The notes: generated by a model not told the origin, from the letters alone. A stretch of 42,199 nt of DNA from Aquabacterium sp. A7-Y (GCF_026153205.1 NZ_JAPFBW010000048.1:1-42199); one strand, 5' to 3'. Positions 7,806 through 16,889 are shown, counted from the stretch's first letter. Numbers and translations: made by a program.

Positions 7806-8590
7806 TTCCGTTTCAGGGCCTCGTACTTGCCGCTTTTCTTGATGGCGTCCAGCCCCTTGCGGAAACGCTCGACGACGGTGTCCGAGGTCTTGGGGCCGAA
7901 GGCCATGTAGAGCCCGTCGCTGCCACTGAGCTCGGGCAGGTAGAGCACACGCGCCAGCACCTGGTCCGGGTTGTCACCGGCGCGGCGCGCCAGGTAGCGT
8001 GCCACCAGGTCGTTGGCCACCCACAGGTCGACACGGCCCCGCTTGAGCTTGTCGTAGTTGAACTCGTACTTGTTGCTCGACTGCAGGTTCTTGCCGATCA
8101 CGAACCCGCGCGAGACCAGGAACTGCTCGCCGGCGTCCTCGTTGACGGTGGCGACCTGGTACTTCTTGGCATCGTCCAGCCGTTCGATGCGGATGCCGCC
8201 CTCGCGCGCAGCGAACAGCGACCAGTCCGACGGCGCCACCGCGCCGACCCACTTGAACAGCTTCTCGCGCTCGGGCGTGCGGGCGATCGAGTAGATCAGC
8301 ACGTTTTCCGTGTTGCGGGCGATGTCGTAGGCGCGTGCCCAAGGCATGGACTGGATGCCGGCCTGCACGCCGATCTCCTTGAGCACGGCTTCCACCACTT
8401 CGGTGCTGAAGCCGGTCACCTTGCCTTTTTCCGTGAGGTTGTAGGGCGGGAACTCCTCGGTCACGACCCGGATCTCGCCCGCGTTTGCGCTCACGCCGCC
8501 GACGAACAGCAGGCAGGCCGCCAGAAGGACGGCATACGCCGCGCCGGAGCGAGTCCGCAGGAGCTGCAGGCAGGAGATCTTGTTCACCAT
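7796..8590 (-). CDS. Periplasmic solute-binding protein family 3, first gene of operon
   Basis: The 264-residue protein has a long signal peptide (to about residue 38, ending SANA-GE) followed by an SBP_bac_3 domain: IRVVTEEFPPYNLTEKGKVTGFSTEVVEAV is the classical first strand and ligand pocket. SMPWARAYDIARNTENVLIYSIARTPERE follows and closely parallels the paralogue at 5722-6447. It lacks an amino-acid permease partner. It leads an operon with the overlapping diguanylate cyclase. The start at 8590 (MVNKIS) lacks a clear Shine-Dalgarno sequence; a GTG three bases on is an alternative. A 9-bp GC hairpin (8763-8771 with 8782-8790) lies between this gene and the divergent small gene at 8875. 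Confidence 0.85.
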   Translation of the reverse strand: MVNKISCLQLLRTRSGAAYAVLLAACLLFVGGVSANAGEIRVVTEEFPPYNLTEKGKVTGFSTEVVEAVLKEIGVQAGIQSMPWARAYDIARNTENVLIYSIARTPEREKLFKWVGAVAPSDWSLFAAREGGIRIERLDDAKKYQVATVNEDAGEQFLVSRGFVIGKNLQSSNKYEFNYDKLKRGRVDLWVANDLVARYLARRAGDNPDQVLARVLYLPELSGSDGLYMAFGPKTSDTVVERFRKGLDAIKKSGKYEALKRKWL

Positions 8591-8874
8591 GGCGTCGTGT
8601 CCGTTCTGGGCGCCTCCCGGCCGCCGAGGTACGGCCGGTATCGCAGGAACAGGAAGGCGGCACGCGTCGGTCGCGCGCGCTTTTTTCCTCTCCTGCCTTA
8701 TCGGATGCCGGCGTGCGGAATTGAGCCAACAAAGTCACGGACTGCGGCGAAACCTGGCCCAGCCCCCCGGTCCCCGTGCCCACCGGGGGGCACCGGCGGC
8801 AGGCATCCGGCTTGCCGCTACCCGGCCATGGGCCGGTTGCAATGTCGCGCCGGCGCCTTGGCAGGAGCAAACGA

Positions 8875-9144
8875 ATGGCACAGACACGCAACACCCCCTC
8901 GCAACACGGCGGCACCGACAGTCAGGGCTCACGCGGCGGCAGCCTGACCGGCTCGGCCAGCCCGCATACCGGCCTGGGCGACCAGCGCGCCCCCGAGCCG
9001 GCCGCCCCGGGCGCGGACGCCGACGAGCGCGGGTCACAGCATTCGTCGCAGGGACTGGCCGGCGCGCAAGGCAGCGGCGGCGGCGCCGAACGCGGCATGC
9101 AGCAGGACCGCGACCGGGGCGCCCGGGGTGGCAAGTCGCACTGA
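8875..9144 (+). CDS. Small Gly/Ser/Gln-rich disordered protein, unknown function
   Basis: An 89-residue hydrophilic protein rich in Gly, Ser, Gln, Asp, Arg and Ala, without Cys and almost without hydrophobic residues, for example TDSQGSRGGSLTGSAS and AQGSGGGAERGMQQDRD. It should be intrinsically disordered and looks like the small stress-type proteins often seen in Burkholderiales, but I do not recognise a named family. AGGAG eight bases before the ATG at 8875 fixes the start; longer readings add a basic, unlike segment. It stands alone between a divergent operon and a convergent ligase gene. Confidence 0.6.
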   Translation: MAQTRNTPSQHGGTDSQGSRGGSLTGSASPHTGLGDQRAPEPAAPGADADERGSQHSSQGLAGAQGSGGGAERGMQQDRDRGARGGKSH

Positions 9145-9176
9145 GACCGGTGCCCCTTGCGGCCAAGGTCGGTGCG

Positions 9177-11189
9177 CTAAGCGGGTGAACCCGCGGCGGC
9201 GCGCGCCTCGGCCAGCTCGGCATACCAGGGCAGGCACTGCGGGTTGGCCATGGCCTCGGGGTTGACGACCTTGGCGAGCGGCTGGCCCAGCAGTAGCTTC
9301 TTGATCGGCACCTCCTGCTTCTTGCCCGAGAGCGTGCGCGGGATGGCGGGTGCCTGCAGGATCTCGTCGGGCAGGAAACGCGGCGACAAGGCGCTGCGTA
9401 TCGCCGCCCTCAACCGCGTGCGCAGGGCCTCGTCCAGCACCTCACCCTCGCGCAGCACGACAAACAGCGCCATCCAGCTCTCGCGCCCGAGGTACTCCAG
9501 GTCGACCACCATCGAGTCCATCACCTCCGGCAGCGCCTCGACGGCGGCGTAGATTTCGCTCGTGCCCATGCGCAGGCCGTGGCGGTTGATGGTCGCGTCG
9601 CTGCGGCCGTAGATGATGCAGCCGCCGTCCGCACCGATCCGGAGCCAGTCGCCGTGCCGCCACACGCCGGGGTAGACGTCGAAGTAGCTCGACAGGTAGC
9701 GCGCCTGGTCCTCGTCGCCCCACAGATAGAGCGGCATCGACGGGATCGGGCGCGTACAGACCAGCTCGCCCACCTCGTCCACCACCGGCTGCCCCTGCTC
9801 GTTCCAGGCCTCCACCGCACAGCCCAGCTGGCGGCATTGCATCTGCCCGGGCACCTGGGGCAGCTCGCGGTGGCCGCCGATGAAAGCGCCACAGAAGTCG
9901 GTGCCGCCCGAGATATTGCACCACCAGATGTCGGGCCGGCCCAGGCCCTCGAACTGGTCGCTGCCCCAGCGCTGCACCTCCTCGGACAAGGGTGAGCCGG
10001 TGCAGCCCAGCGCCCGGATGCGCGAGAGGTCGCCGCAGTCGCCGAGCTGCAGGCCGGCCTTCCTGCAACTCGTGTAGAAGGCCGCCCCGGCACCGAAAAA
10101 CGTGACCCGGTGACGCGCCGCGAAACGCCACAGGGTGCTCCAGTCGGGATGCTCCTTCGAGCCGCTGGGACTGCCGTCGAAGAGGCAGGCCGTGGTGCCG
10201 CCAAGCAGTCCGTTGACCTGGCCGTTCCACATCACCCAGCCGGTGGAGCTGTACCAGTGGTAGCGCTCGCCGCGGCTGTTGGGCGTGTAGCTGCAGCCGA
10301 TGTCGTTGTGCAGCCCGCAGGCCGCGCTGGTCAGCAGGATGCCGCCGTGGCCGTGCACGATGGCCTTGGGCAAGCCGGTGGTGCCGCTCGAATAGACGAT
10401 CCACAGCGGGTGGTCGAAGGGCAGCCATTCGGGCTCGAAGGCCGCGGTCGCCGCGTCGTCGCGCGACACCGCCCCGGCAAAACAGGCATCGGCGTCCAGC
10501 CGGCCGGCCGCGTAGGGCGTCTCGAGCACGACCAGGCGCGAGACGCTGGGCAGCGCCGCCCGCAGCTCGCGCACCACCGCGCTGCGGTCCATTGCGCGCC
10601 CGGCATAGTGCACCCCGTCGGCGGCGATCAGCACGCGCGGCTCGATCTGGCGGAAGCGGTCCGCCACCGCCTGCGTGCCCATGTCGGGCGAACACACGCT
10701 CCACACTGCGCCCAGGCTGGCACAGGCGAGGAAGGCGACCACAGTCTCGGGCAGGTTGGGCAGCCAGGCCGCGACCCGGTCGCCGCGCTGCACACCCAGC
10801 TCGCGCAGGCACAAGGCCAGCGAGGCCACCTGGCGCCGCAGCTCGGACCAGGACAGCTCGCGCACCTGGCCCAGCTCGTTGTCGCTGACGATGGCCGGCA
10901 CACCCGCCGCATGCGCGGCATCGACGTGCCGCAGCACCCGCTGCGCATAGTTGACCTGGGCCCCCGGGAACCACACGGCGCCCGGCATGCGGGCTTGCGC
11001 CAGCACCGCGCCGTGGAGGGTCGGCGACTGCATCTCCTCGTAATCCCACACGCTCTGCCAGAAGGCGTCGAGGTCGGTGACGGACCAGCGCCACAGCGCC
11101 TCGTAAGAGGTGAAGGACAGCCGGCGCTGCTCGCGCAGCCAGTCCTGGTAGAGACGCATCCGGGGACGGTAAGGAGGAATGTTTTCCAT
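9177..11189 (-). CDS. Acetoacetate--CoA ligase (acetoacetyl-CoA synthetase)
   Basis: The 670-residue adenylate-forming enzyme should convert acetoacetate, ATP and CoA to acetoacetyl-CoA, recycling ketone bodies or products of polyhydroxybutyrate breakdown. Diagnostic features are the acetyl-CoA-synthetase-like N-terminal cap (SFTSYEALWRWSVTDLDAFWQSV), the P-loop-like VYSSGTTGLPKAIVHGHGG, the family-specific YHWYSSTGWVMWNGQV and ISGGTDFCGAFIGG, HGDWLRI and the C-terminal RTLSGKKQEVPIKKLL with the adenylation lysine. Length fits the family (about 650-680). The start at 11189 (MENIPPYRPRMRLYQDW) is chosen by family length; its Shine-Dalgarno sequence is weak. It is divergent from the hydratase/dehydrogenase gene across 154 bp, so the two may share control. 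Confidence 0.92.
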   Translation of the reverse strand: MENIPPYRPRMRLYQDWLREQRRLSFTSYEALWRWSVTDLDAFWQSVWDYEEMQSPTLHGAVLAQARMPGAVWFPGAQVNYAQRVLRHVDAAHAAGVPAIVSDNELGQVRELSWSELRRQVASLALCLRELGVQRGDRVAAWLPNLPETVVAFLACASLGAVWSVCSPDMGTQAVADRFRQIEPRVLIAADGVHYAGRAMDRSAVVRELRAALPSVSRLVVLETPYAAGRLDADACFAGAVSRDDAATAAFEPEWLPFDHPLWIVYSSGTTGLPKAIVHGHGGILLTSAACGLHNDIGCSYTPNSRGERYHWYSSTGWVMWNGQVNGLLGGTTACLFDGSPSGSKEHPDWSTLWRFAARHRVTFFGAGAAFYTSCRKAGLQLGDCGDLSRIRALGCTGSPLSEEVQRWGSDQFEGLGRPDIWWCNISGGTDFCGAFIGGHRELPQVPGQMQCRQLGCAVEAWNEQGQPVVDEVGELVCTRPIPSMPLYLWGDEDQARYLSSYFDVYPGVWRHGDWLRIGADGGCIIYGRSDATINRHGLRMGTSEIYAAVEALPEVMDSMVVDLEYLGRESWMALFVVLREGEVLDEALRTRLRAAIRSALSPRFLPDEILQAPAIPRTLSGKKQEVPIKKLLLGQPLAKVVNPEAMANPQCLPWYAELAEARAAAGSPA

Positions 11190-11343
11190 GCCAGGCAGCC
11201 TATAGTCGTCCTTGGCAGGACGCCCTCGGGATTTGTACGGCACGATCCCGCGCTCACGCACGTCCGCCGCCCTGTCCTTCTGCACCGCGGGACGGCAGGT
11301 GTCGGGCTGGCGCTGCCGTCAGAACAAGACAAGGAGACATGCC

Positions 11344-13164
11344 ATGGCGGTCGACCACGAGGTCCGCGGCGAGGTCGTGGTGATCCGGCTGGCACCGCCG
11401 CCGGAGCCGGGAGCACCGACCCGTCGGGCCGTCGCCACGGCGCTGGCCGCGGCGGAAGCGAACCGGGGGGTGCGGGCCATCGTGCTGCTCGCCGACGAGG
11501 CCGCCTGCCTCGACCTCGACGAGGGGGGTCCCGGCGGACACGCCGCCAGTCTCGCGGCCCTGGCGCTGGCGATCGAGAACGCCCGCAAGCCGGTGGTCGC
11601 CGCCCTGCACGGCAGGGCCGTCGGCCCCTGGTTCGAACTGGCGCTCGCCTGCCACGACCGCATCGCGGCGCCGGGCTGCGAGTTGGGGCTCGACGAGGTC
11701 CGCCTCGGCGGCCTGCCGTCAGCCGGGGGCACCCAGCGGCTGCCGCGGCTGGTGGGCGTGGAGCCGGCCCTCAACATGATCCTGAGTGCCCTGCCGGTCA
11801 GCAGCGAGGCCATGATGACCTTGCCGCGGCAGGCGCTGCTGTGCCGCCTCGCGAGCTCGCCCGACACCCTGGTCGACGAAGCCCTGGCCCGGGCCCTGGA
11901 ACTCGCCGCATCAGCCGCGTTCAGGCGCACCTGCGACCTGCCCTGCCGCCACCCGATGCGCGAGGCCTATTTCCAGTTCGCCCGCAACATGACGCGGCCG
12001 CGACCGCAGCCCACCCCGGCCGCGCTGCTGGCGATCGACGCGGTCGAGGCCGCAACCGGCAGCAGCTTCGCGCTCGGCCTGGCCGAGGAGCAGCGGCTGG
12101 CCGCCCAGCTGATCGGGACGCCGGCATGGCGCGCGCTGCACCACGCGGCCCGCGCCGAGCGGCTGGCCGCAGCCCTGCCCGACATGCCGGCCGACATGCC
12201 GCGGCGCAGCATCGCCGCGGTGGCCGTCATCGGTGCCGGCCTCCCGGGCGAGGACATCGCGGCGACCTTCCGCGACGCCGGCGTCCCGGTCACGCCGGTC
12301 GACCTTCAGCAACTGTGCGCGGCACCGCAGCCGGCCGACCTCGCCCGGGCCGACCTGGTGATCGAGGCAGTGCCGGAGGATGCGGGGGCCCGGGAAGCAC
12401 TGTTCCGACATCTGGGCGAACTGGTGCAAGCCGGCACCATCCTGGCCGTCACCACCCCGGCCCTCGATCTCGACGCCGTCGCCGCCTTGACGCGTCGGCC
12501 GCAGGACGTCGTGGGCCTGCACTTCTCCAGCCCGGCTCGCCGCACGCGTTTGCTGGAGGTGGTGCGCGGGCGGGACACGGCACCGGATGTGATCGCCCCC
12601 CTGCTCACACTGGCGCGCCGCCTCCGCAAAACCGCGGTGTTCTCCAGCGGCGGCGGGGACGGCATCAGTGCACGGCTGCTCGAGCACTACGGCCGGCAGG
12701 TCAACTTCCTGCTCGCCAGGGGCACCTCGCCGCAGCAGCTCGACCGCGCCCTCGAGGCCTTCGGTTTCGGGATCGGGCCCTGCCGCGTCAGCGCAGACGA
12801 GCCGGGCCTCCGCGGCACCGCTGCCCGCACCGTGATGGGTCCGCAGCCACGCCCGGCGCCCGACGAGGAGCTGGTCGACCGCCTGCTGTTCGCGCTGGTC
12901 AACGAAGGCGCCCGGATGCTGGAGGAAGGCAGCGTCGCGCGCGCCAGCGACATCGACCTCGTCTGCGTGTGCGGCCACGGCTTCCCGGCCCACCGCGGCG
13001 GCCCGATGTTTCATGCCGACGAAGTGGGCCTGCACACCGTGCTGCAGGCGATGCGGCGCTTCCAGTGCCACCCTGCCGACGACGCCGCGTATTGGGAGCC
13101 GGCCCCCCTGCTGGCGCGCCTGGCGGCCGGAGGCCAGACCTTCCACCCGCAGCCGCGTGCCTGA
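11344..13164 (+). CDS. Enoyl-CoA hydratase/3-hydroxyacyl-CoA dehydrogenase-like fusion with altered active sites
   Basis: The 606-residue protein has the FadB/FadJ order: crotonase half (1-190), linker, Rossmann NAD-binding half (VAVIGAGLPGEDIAATFRDAG, GxGxxG kept) and C-terminal dehydrogenase domains. The crotonase half keeps both glutamates (FELALACH and GLDEVRLGGLPSAGGTQRLPRLVG). The oxyanion-loop GGG reads GPW, and the usual SAGADL-type loop reads AACLDLDE. In the dehydrogenase half His (GLHFSSPA) and Glu (LLEVVRG) remain. The catalytic Ser motif (SNTSSL in typical enzymes) reads VTTPAL, and the Asn of GFxxNRLL reads Ala (GISARLL). It may be specialised, binding-only or inactive. AAGGAG before ATG 11344. 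Followed by an acyl-CoA dehydrogenase on the same strand. Confidence 0.8.
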   Translation: MAVDHEVRGEVVVIRLAPPPEPGAPTRRAVATALAAAEANRGVRAIVLLADEAACLDLDEGGPGGHAASLAALALAIENARKPVVAALHGRAVGPWFELALACHDRIAAPGCELGLDEVRLGGLPSAGGTQRLPRLVGVEPALNMILSALPVSSEAMMTLPRQALLCRLASSPDTLVDEALARALELAASAAFRRTCDLPCRHPMREAYFQFARNMTRPRPQPTPAALLAIDAVEAATGSSFALGLAEEQRLAAQLIGTPAWRALHHAARAERLAAALPDMPADMPRRSIAAVAVIGAGLPGEDIAATFRDAGVPVTPVDLQQLCAAPQPADLARADLVIEAVPEDAGAREALFRHLGELVQAGTILAVTTPALDLDAVAALTRRPQDVVGLHFSSPARRTRLLEVVRGRDTAPDVIAPLLTLARRLRKTAVFSSGGGDGISARLLEHYGRQVNFLLARGTSPQQLDRALEAFGFGIGPCRVSADEPGLRGTAARTVMGPQPRPAPDEELVDRLLFALVNEGARMLEEGSVARASDIDLVCVCGHGFPAHRGGPMFHADEVGLHTVLQAMRRFQCHPADDAAYWEPAPLLARLAAGGQTFHPQPRA

Positions 13165-13305
13165 ACCGCGCCGGCCCGGCTGCGACAAGCGCATGCCGCC
13201 AGCCCCGGACCCCGCATGCGTGACATGCCGCGGTTTCGCTCGCACGCCGATTGCTTGTTGGGCTGGGCCCCTCAAGACCGAAAGCCCGGAGCGTTTCGAG
13301 CCGCC

Positions 13306-14466
13306 ATGGACGAGTTTCTTCCGAGCGAACTGCAGGCGCTCCTCGCAACTGCACGTGCGGTGGCGGAGGAGACCCTGCTGCCCGAGGCCGACAGCGTCGA
13401 CCGGGACTGCCTTTGGCCGGCGGCCGGGCTGCAGGCGCTGGCCGCAACCGGCCTCGCCGGCCTCACGGTACCGAGCCGGCTGGGCGGGCTGGGGCAGCGC
13501 CTGCTCGGACTGGTCGCGCTGACCGAGGTGTTGGGCCAGTCGTGCGCCTCCACCGCGATGTGCTACGCCATGCACTGCGTGGCGACCGCGGTGATCGCCG
13601 CCAAGGCGACCCGCTTCCACGAAGAGCACTACCTGAGGCCCATCGCGGCGGGCCGGCATCTCACCACCCTGGCGCTGTCCGAAACGGGCACCGGGGCCCA
13701 CTTTTTCTTGCCCCAGACCAGGCTGGAGCCGCGCGGTGACAGCTTCGCGGTGAACGGCACCAAGCAGTTCGTCACCAATGGCGGCCAGGCCGACTCCTAC
13801 GTGGTGTCCACCACCGCGGGCAGCGAGACGGCCGAGGGCGACTTCAGCTGCGTGGTGGTCGACCGCGACACGCCGGGCATGAGCTGGGGCGCACCCTGGC
13901 GGGGGCTGGGCATGCGCGGCAACGCCTCCCGCAGCCTGACCTTAGAGAACGTGGTGCTGCCGCGGCACCACCTGCTGGGGCGCGAAGGCGACCAGGCCTG
14001 GTATGTGTTCGAGGTCATCACGCCGTACTTCGCGCTGGCGATGGCCGGCACTTATCTCGGCGTGGCCGGCGCCGCGCTGGAGGCCGCGGTGCAGCACCTC
14101 AAGACCCGCCGCTATGCCCACTCGGGGCAGGCAGTGGCCGAGATCGAGGTGCTGCAGCACCGCATCGGCCAGCTCTGGACCGGCTGGCAGAAGACCCGGC
14201 TGCTGGTCTACCACGCGGCCCGGCTCGGCGACCTCGGCGACCCCAGCGCGCTGACGGCCATCCTGGCCTGCAAGGCCGATGCGGCCAACACCGCGGTGAC
14301 CCTGGTCAACGAAGCCATGACCCTGTGCGGGGGCATGGCCTATCGCGAAAACAGCACCCTGTCGCGCCTGCTGCGCGACGCACGCGCGGCCCATGTGATG
14401 TCACCCACCACCGACATGCTCACGGTCTGGACCGGCCGCACCGTGCTGGGCCTGCCGCTGCTCTGA
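13306..14466 (+). CDS. Acyl-CoA dehydrogenase family flavoprotein
   Basis: About 386 residues with the ACAD fold: N-terminal helices (LPSELQALLATARAVAEETLLPEAD), FAD/substrate motif LALSETGTGAHFF, the beta-domain GTKQFVTNGGQADSYVV, and C-terminal helices with NEAMTLCGGMAYREN. Normally a Glu at the MCAD-376 position (YEGT motif) or at the isovaleryl-CoA position (LERLVLAGGPLG) removes the alpha proton. Here the first reads MSPTTD and the second PYFALAMAGTYLG, so neither base is obvious. It may use another residue or do other flavin chemistry. The start at 13306 matches usual family length; a longer frame reaches 13216, and neither has a good Shine-Dalgarno sequence. The kinase gene starts 5 bp after its stop. 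Confidence 0.8.
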   Translation: MDEFLPSELQALLATARAVAEETLLPEADSVDRDCLWPAAGLQALAATGLAGLTVPSRLGGLGQRLLGLVALTEVLGQSCASTAMCYAMHCVATAVIAAKATRFHEEHYLRPIAAGRHLTTLALSETGTGAHFFLPQTRLEPRGDSFAVNGTKQFVTNGGQADSYVVSTTAGSETAEGDFSCVVVDRDTPGMSWGAPWRGLGMRGNASRSLTLENVVLPRHHLLGREGDQAWYVFEVITPYFALAMAGTYLGVAGAALEAAVQHLKTRRYAHSGQAVAEIEVLQHRIGQLWTGWQKTRLLVYHAARLGDLGDPSALTAILACKADAANTAVTLVNEAMTLCGGMAYRENSTLSRLLRDARAAHVMSPTTDMLTVWTGRTVLGLPLL

Positions 14467-14471
14467 GACCG

Positions 14472-16889
14472 ATGGACGCCCAACTGGTGGTCGTGACCGG
14501 CGAGCGCGTCGACACCCGGGCGCTGTCCCTGCGCGAACGCCTGCTGCAGCAGGCCCGCGAACTTGGCGCCACCGCGGCCCAGGCGGACTCGGTGGAGGCG
14601 GCGTCGCAGCAGGTGCGTGCCGCCGAGGCCCTGGGCCGGCCCAGCGTGGTCGTGCTAGGCCCGTGCGTCGAGCACCCCGCGCGCCTGGCGCGCCGGCTGA
14701 GCGCGCAGCACCCCGAGCTGCGCTACGTCTTCGCGCTCGACCCCGGTCGGGAGCAGGCGGTGCGGCGCGAGCTGCTGTTCTCGGCCCCGCCCGGCGGCCG
14801 CTGGACCGCCCTGGCGGCCGACAGCCCGGCACTGGCCGAGCACCTGGACCAGGCGCTCGCCGCATGCGCCCAGCAGCAGCGCAGCCGTACCACGCTGGAG
14901 CGCCTGCGCCTGCGCCTGGCCGGACGGCCGCCGCTGAGCAGCGCGGAGCACCGGCGCCTGGTGGTGTCCGACCACTACCTGGCCGGCGTGCTCGCGTGTG
15001 CCCACGACGCCATCGTCTCGCTGGATCTCTCGGGCGCCATCGTGTCATGCAATGCCGCGGCCGAGCGGCTCTTCAAGCTCGAACACCTGGAGGCCGAGGG
15101 CCTCGACCTGGCCTCGCTGTTCGACGTGCCCGCCTCACTGCAGCTGACGCTGCAGGCTGCCACGCGCGGCAGCCCGACGCGTGGCGAATTCGTGCTCGAC
15201 GAGGCGCGCGGTGCACGGGTCGTCGCTACCGCCTTCACGGCCTTCCGGGACGAGCGCGACCAGATCCTCGGGGTGGTTGCGATCCTGCGCGACATCACCT
15301 TGCAGCGCGAGGCCGAGGCGCGCAGCCGCGAGCTCAACGAGCGCCTGGTCACGACCTTGGAAAGCATCACCGACGGCCTCTACACGCTGGATCGCGACTG
15401 GCGCTTCACCTATGTGAACCGGCGCGCCGAGGAGCTGCTGCGACGCGACCGCGCCAGCCTGCTGGGCCGCTCGATCTGGGAGGAGTTCGCGCCGGCGCTG
15501 GGCAGCGCGTTCGAGGCCGAGTACCGGCGTGCCTGCCGGGAGCAGCGGGCGAGCACCTTCCGCGCCTTCTACGCGCCGCTGGACGGCTGGTTCGAGATGA
15601 CCGCCTACCCCTCCGAGCAGGGCCTTGCCGTGTACTTCCGGGACGTCACGGAGGCGCTGCAGATCGAGCAGGCCCAGCGGGCGCAGCTGGCCGCCGAGGC
15701 CGCCAGCCGCACCAAGAGCCAGTTCCTCTCGCGCCTGAGCCACGAGATGCGCACGCCGCTGAACGCCGTGCTCGGCTTCGCGCAGTTGCTGGCGCTGCAC
15801 GCCGGCGATCCCGAGGGCCTGGACGCCCGCAGCCAGCTCAGCTACGCGAACCAGATCCGGCGCGCCGGCCTGCACCTGCTGGCGCTGGTCAACGACGTGC
15901 TCGACATCCAGCAGGTCGAGGAAGGACGGCTGTCGCTGAGCCCCGAGCCCATCGAACTGGCCGAAGCGGTGGATACCACCACCGAGCTGCTGTTGCCCTT
16001 GGCCGAGGCGCACCGGGTGGCGACCTTCAACGAGGTGCCCCCGGGCGTGGCCGTGGTCGCCGACCGGGTGCGGCTGCGGCAGGTGATGATCAACCTGGGC
16101 GGCAACGCCGTGAAGTACAACCACGAAGGCGGGACCGTGCGCTGGCAGCTGGCGCGCGACCCGGCGCGGGCCGACCGCGCCACGCTGTGCGTGGTGGACA
16201 GCGGCCCCGGCATGTCGGCCGAGCAGCTGGGGCGGCTGTTCCAGCCGTTCGAGCGGCTCGGCAAGGAAACCGGCGACATCGAGGGCACCGGCCTCGGGCT
16301 GTTCGTCTCGCGCGGCATCGTCGAGCAGATGGGCGGCAGCCTGCGCATCGAGAGCGAGCCCGGCCGCGGCACCCGCGCGCTGGTCGAGTTGCCGCTATGG
16401 AGCGGCGGCGCCGGGGAGCTGCCGACCGCCCTCAACACCGCCCCGGGCGAGCTGCTGCCCTTCCGTCCCGCCGCCGCGCCAGGCGCCGGGGCCGACGGCG
16501 TGCGCAAACGGCTGCTTTATGTCGAGGACAACCGCGTCAATGCCATGCTGTTCGAAGCCGCCATGCGGCTGCAGAGCGATGTGGAACTGCGCGTCGCGGA
16601 AAACGGCGCCCAGGGCCTGGAGATCGCCGCCCACTGGATCCCCGACGTCATCGCTCTGGACGCCAACCTGCCCGACACCAACGGATATGAGCTGCTGATG
16701 CGGCTGCGGCAGCTGCCGCCGCTGCGCGAGACGCCGGCCTTCATGTGTTCGGCCGATGCGATGCCGGAGGACTTGCAGCGCGCCCGGCGGGCCGGCTTCG
16801 TCGGCTATTGGACCAAACCCATCGACATCGAGCAGGTGCTCGGCGACATCGAGACCGTCTGCGGCGAAGGCGCGGGGCCGCCGTCCTGA
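14472..16889 (+). CDS. Hybrid sensor histidine kinase (PAS-PAS-HisKA-HATPase-REC)
   Basis: The 805-residue cytoplasmic protein has no membrane segment. Order: receiver-like N-terminal domain (1-130, without a clear phospho-Asp pocket), PAS (about 165-280, HDAIVSLDLSGAIVSCNAAAERLF), PAS (about 290-395, DGLYTLDRDWRFTYVNRRAEELL), HisKA with phospho-His424 in FLSRLSHEMRTPLNAVLGF, HATPase (NLGGNAVKYN; DSGPGMSAEQLGRLFQPFERLG; GTGLGLFVSRGIVEQMGG), and a C-terminal receiver (YVEDNRVNAMLF; IALDANLPDTNGYELL; YWTKPID). The receiver has the usual Asp and Lys. ATG 14472 lies 5 bp after the acyl-CoA dehydrogenase stop, so the two are co-transcribed. The signal is unknown; the context hints at acyl-CoA or redox sensing. 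Confidence 0.92.
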   Translation: MDAQLVVVTGERVDTRALSLRERLLQQARELGATAAQADSVEAASQQVRAAEALGRPSVVVLGPCVEHPARLARRLSAQHPELRYVFALDPGREQAVRRELLFSAPPGGRWTALAADSPALAEHLDQALAACAQQQRSRTTLERLRLRLAGRPPLSSAEHRRLVVSDHYLAGVLACAHDAIVSLDLSGAIVSCNAAAERLFKLEHLEAEGLDLASLFDVPASLQLTLQAATRGSPTRGEFVLDEARGARVVATAFTAFRDERDQILGVVAILRDITLQREAEARSRELNERLVTTLESITDGLYTLDRDWRFTYVNRRAEELLRRDRASLLGRSIWEEFAPALGSAFEAEYRRACREQRASTFRAFYAPLDGWFEMTAYPSEQGLAVYFRDVTEALQIEQAQRAQLAAEAASRTKSQFLSRLSHEMRTPLNAVLGFAQLLALHAGDPEGLDARSQLSYANQIRRAGLHLLALVNDVLDIQQVEEGRLSLSPEPIELAEAVDTTTELLLPLAEAHRVATFNEVPPGVAVVADRVRLRQVMINLGGNAVKYNHEGGTVRWQLARDPARADRATLCVVDSGPGMSAEQLGRLFQPFERLGKETGDIEGTGLGLFVSRGIVEQMGGSLRIESEPGRGTRALVELPLWSGGAGELPTALNTAPGELLPFRPAAAPGAGADGVRKRLLYVEDNRVNAMLFEAAMRLQSDVELRVAENGAQGLEIAAHWIPDVIALDANLPDTNGYELLMRLRQLPPLRETPAFMCSADAMPEDLQRARRAGFVGYWTKPIDIEQVLGDIETVCGEGAGPPS

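Noticed and set aside
8763-8790. Terminator hairpin upstream of the small disordered protein gene
   Set aside because: It lies between divergent starts, has no T-run and no gene ends there.
10110-13223. Very long plus-strand frame (over 1000 codons) across the ligase and FadB-like genes
   Set aside because: Low-complexity Arg/Ala/Gly/Pro text without domains; it is the high-GC shadow of two recognised genes.
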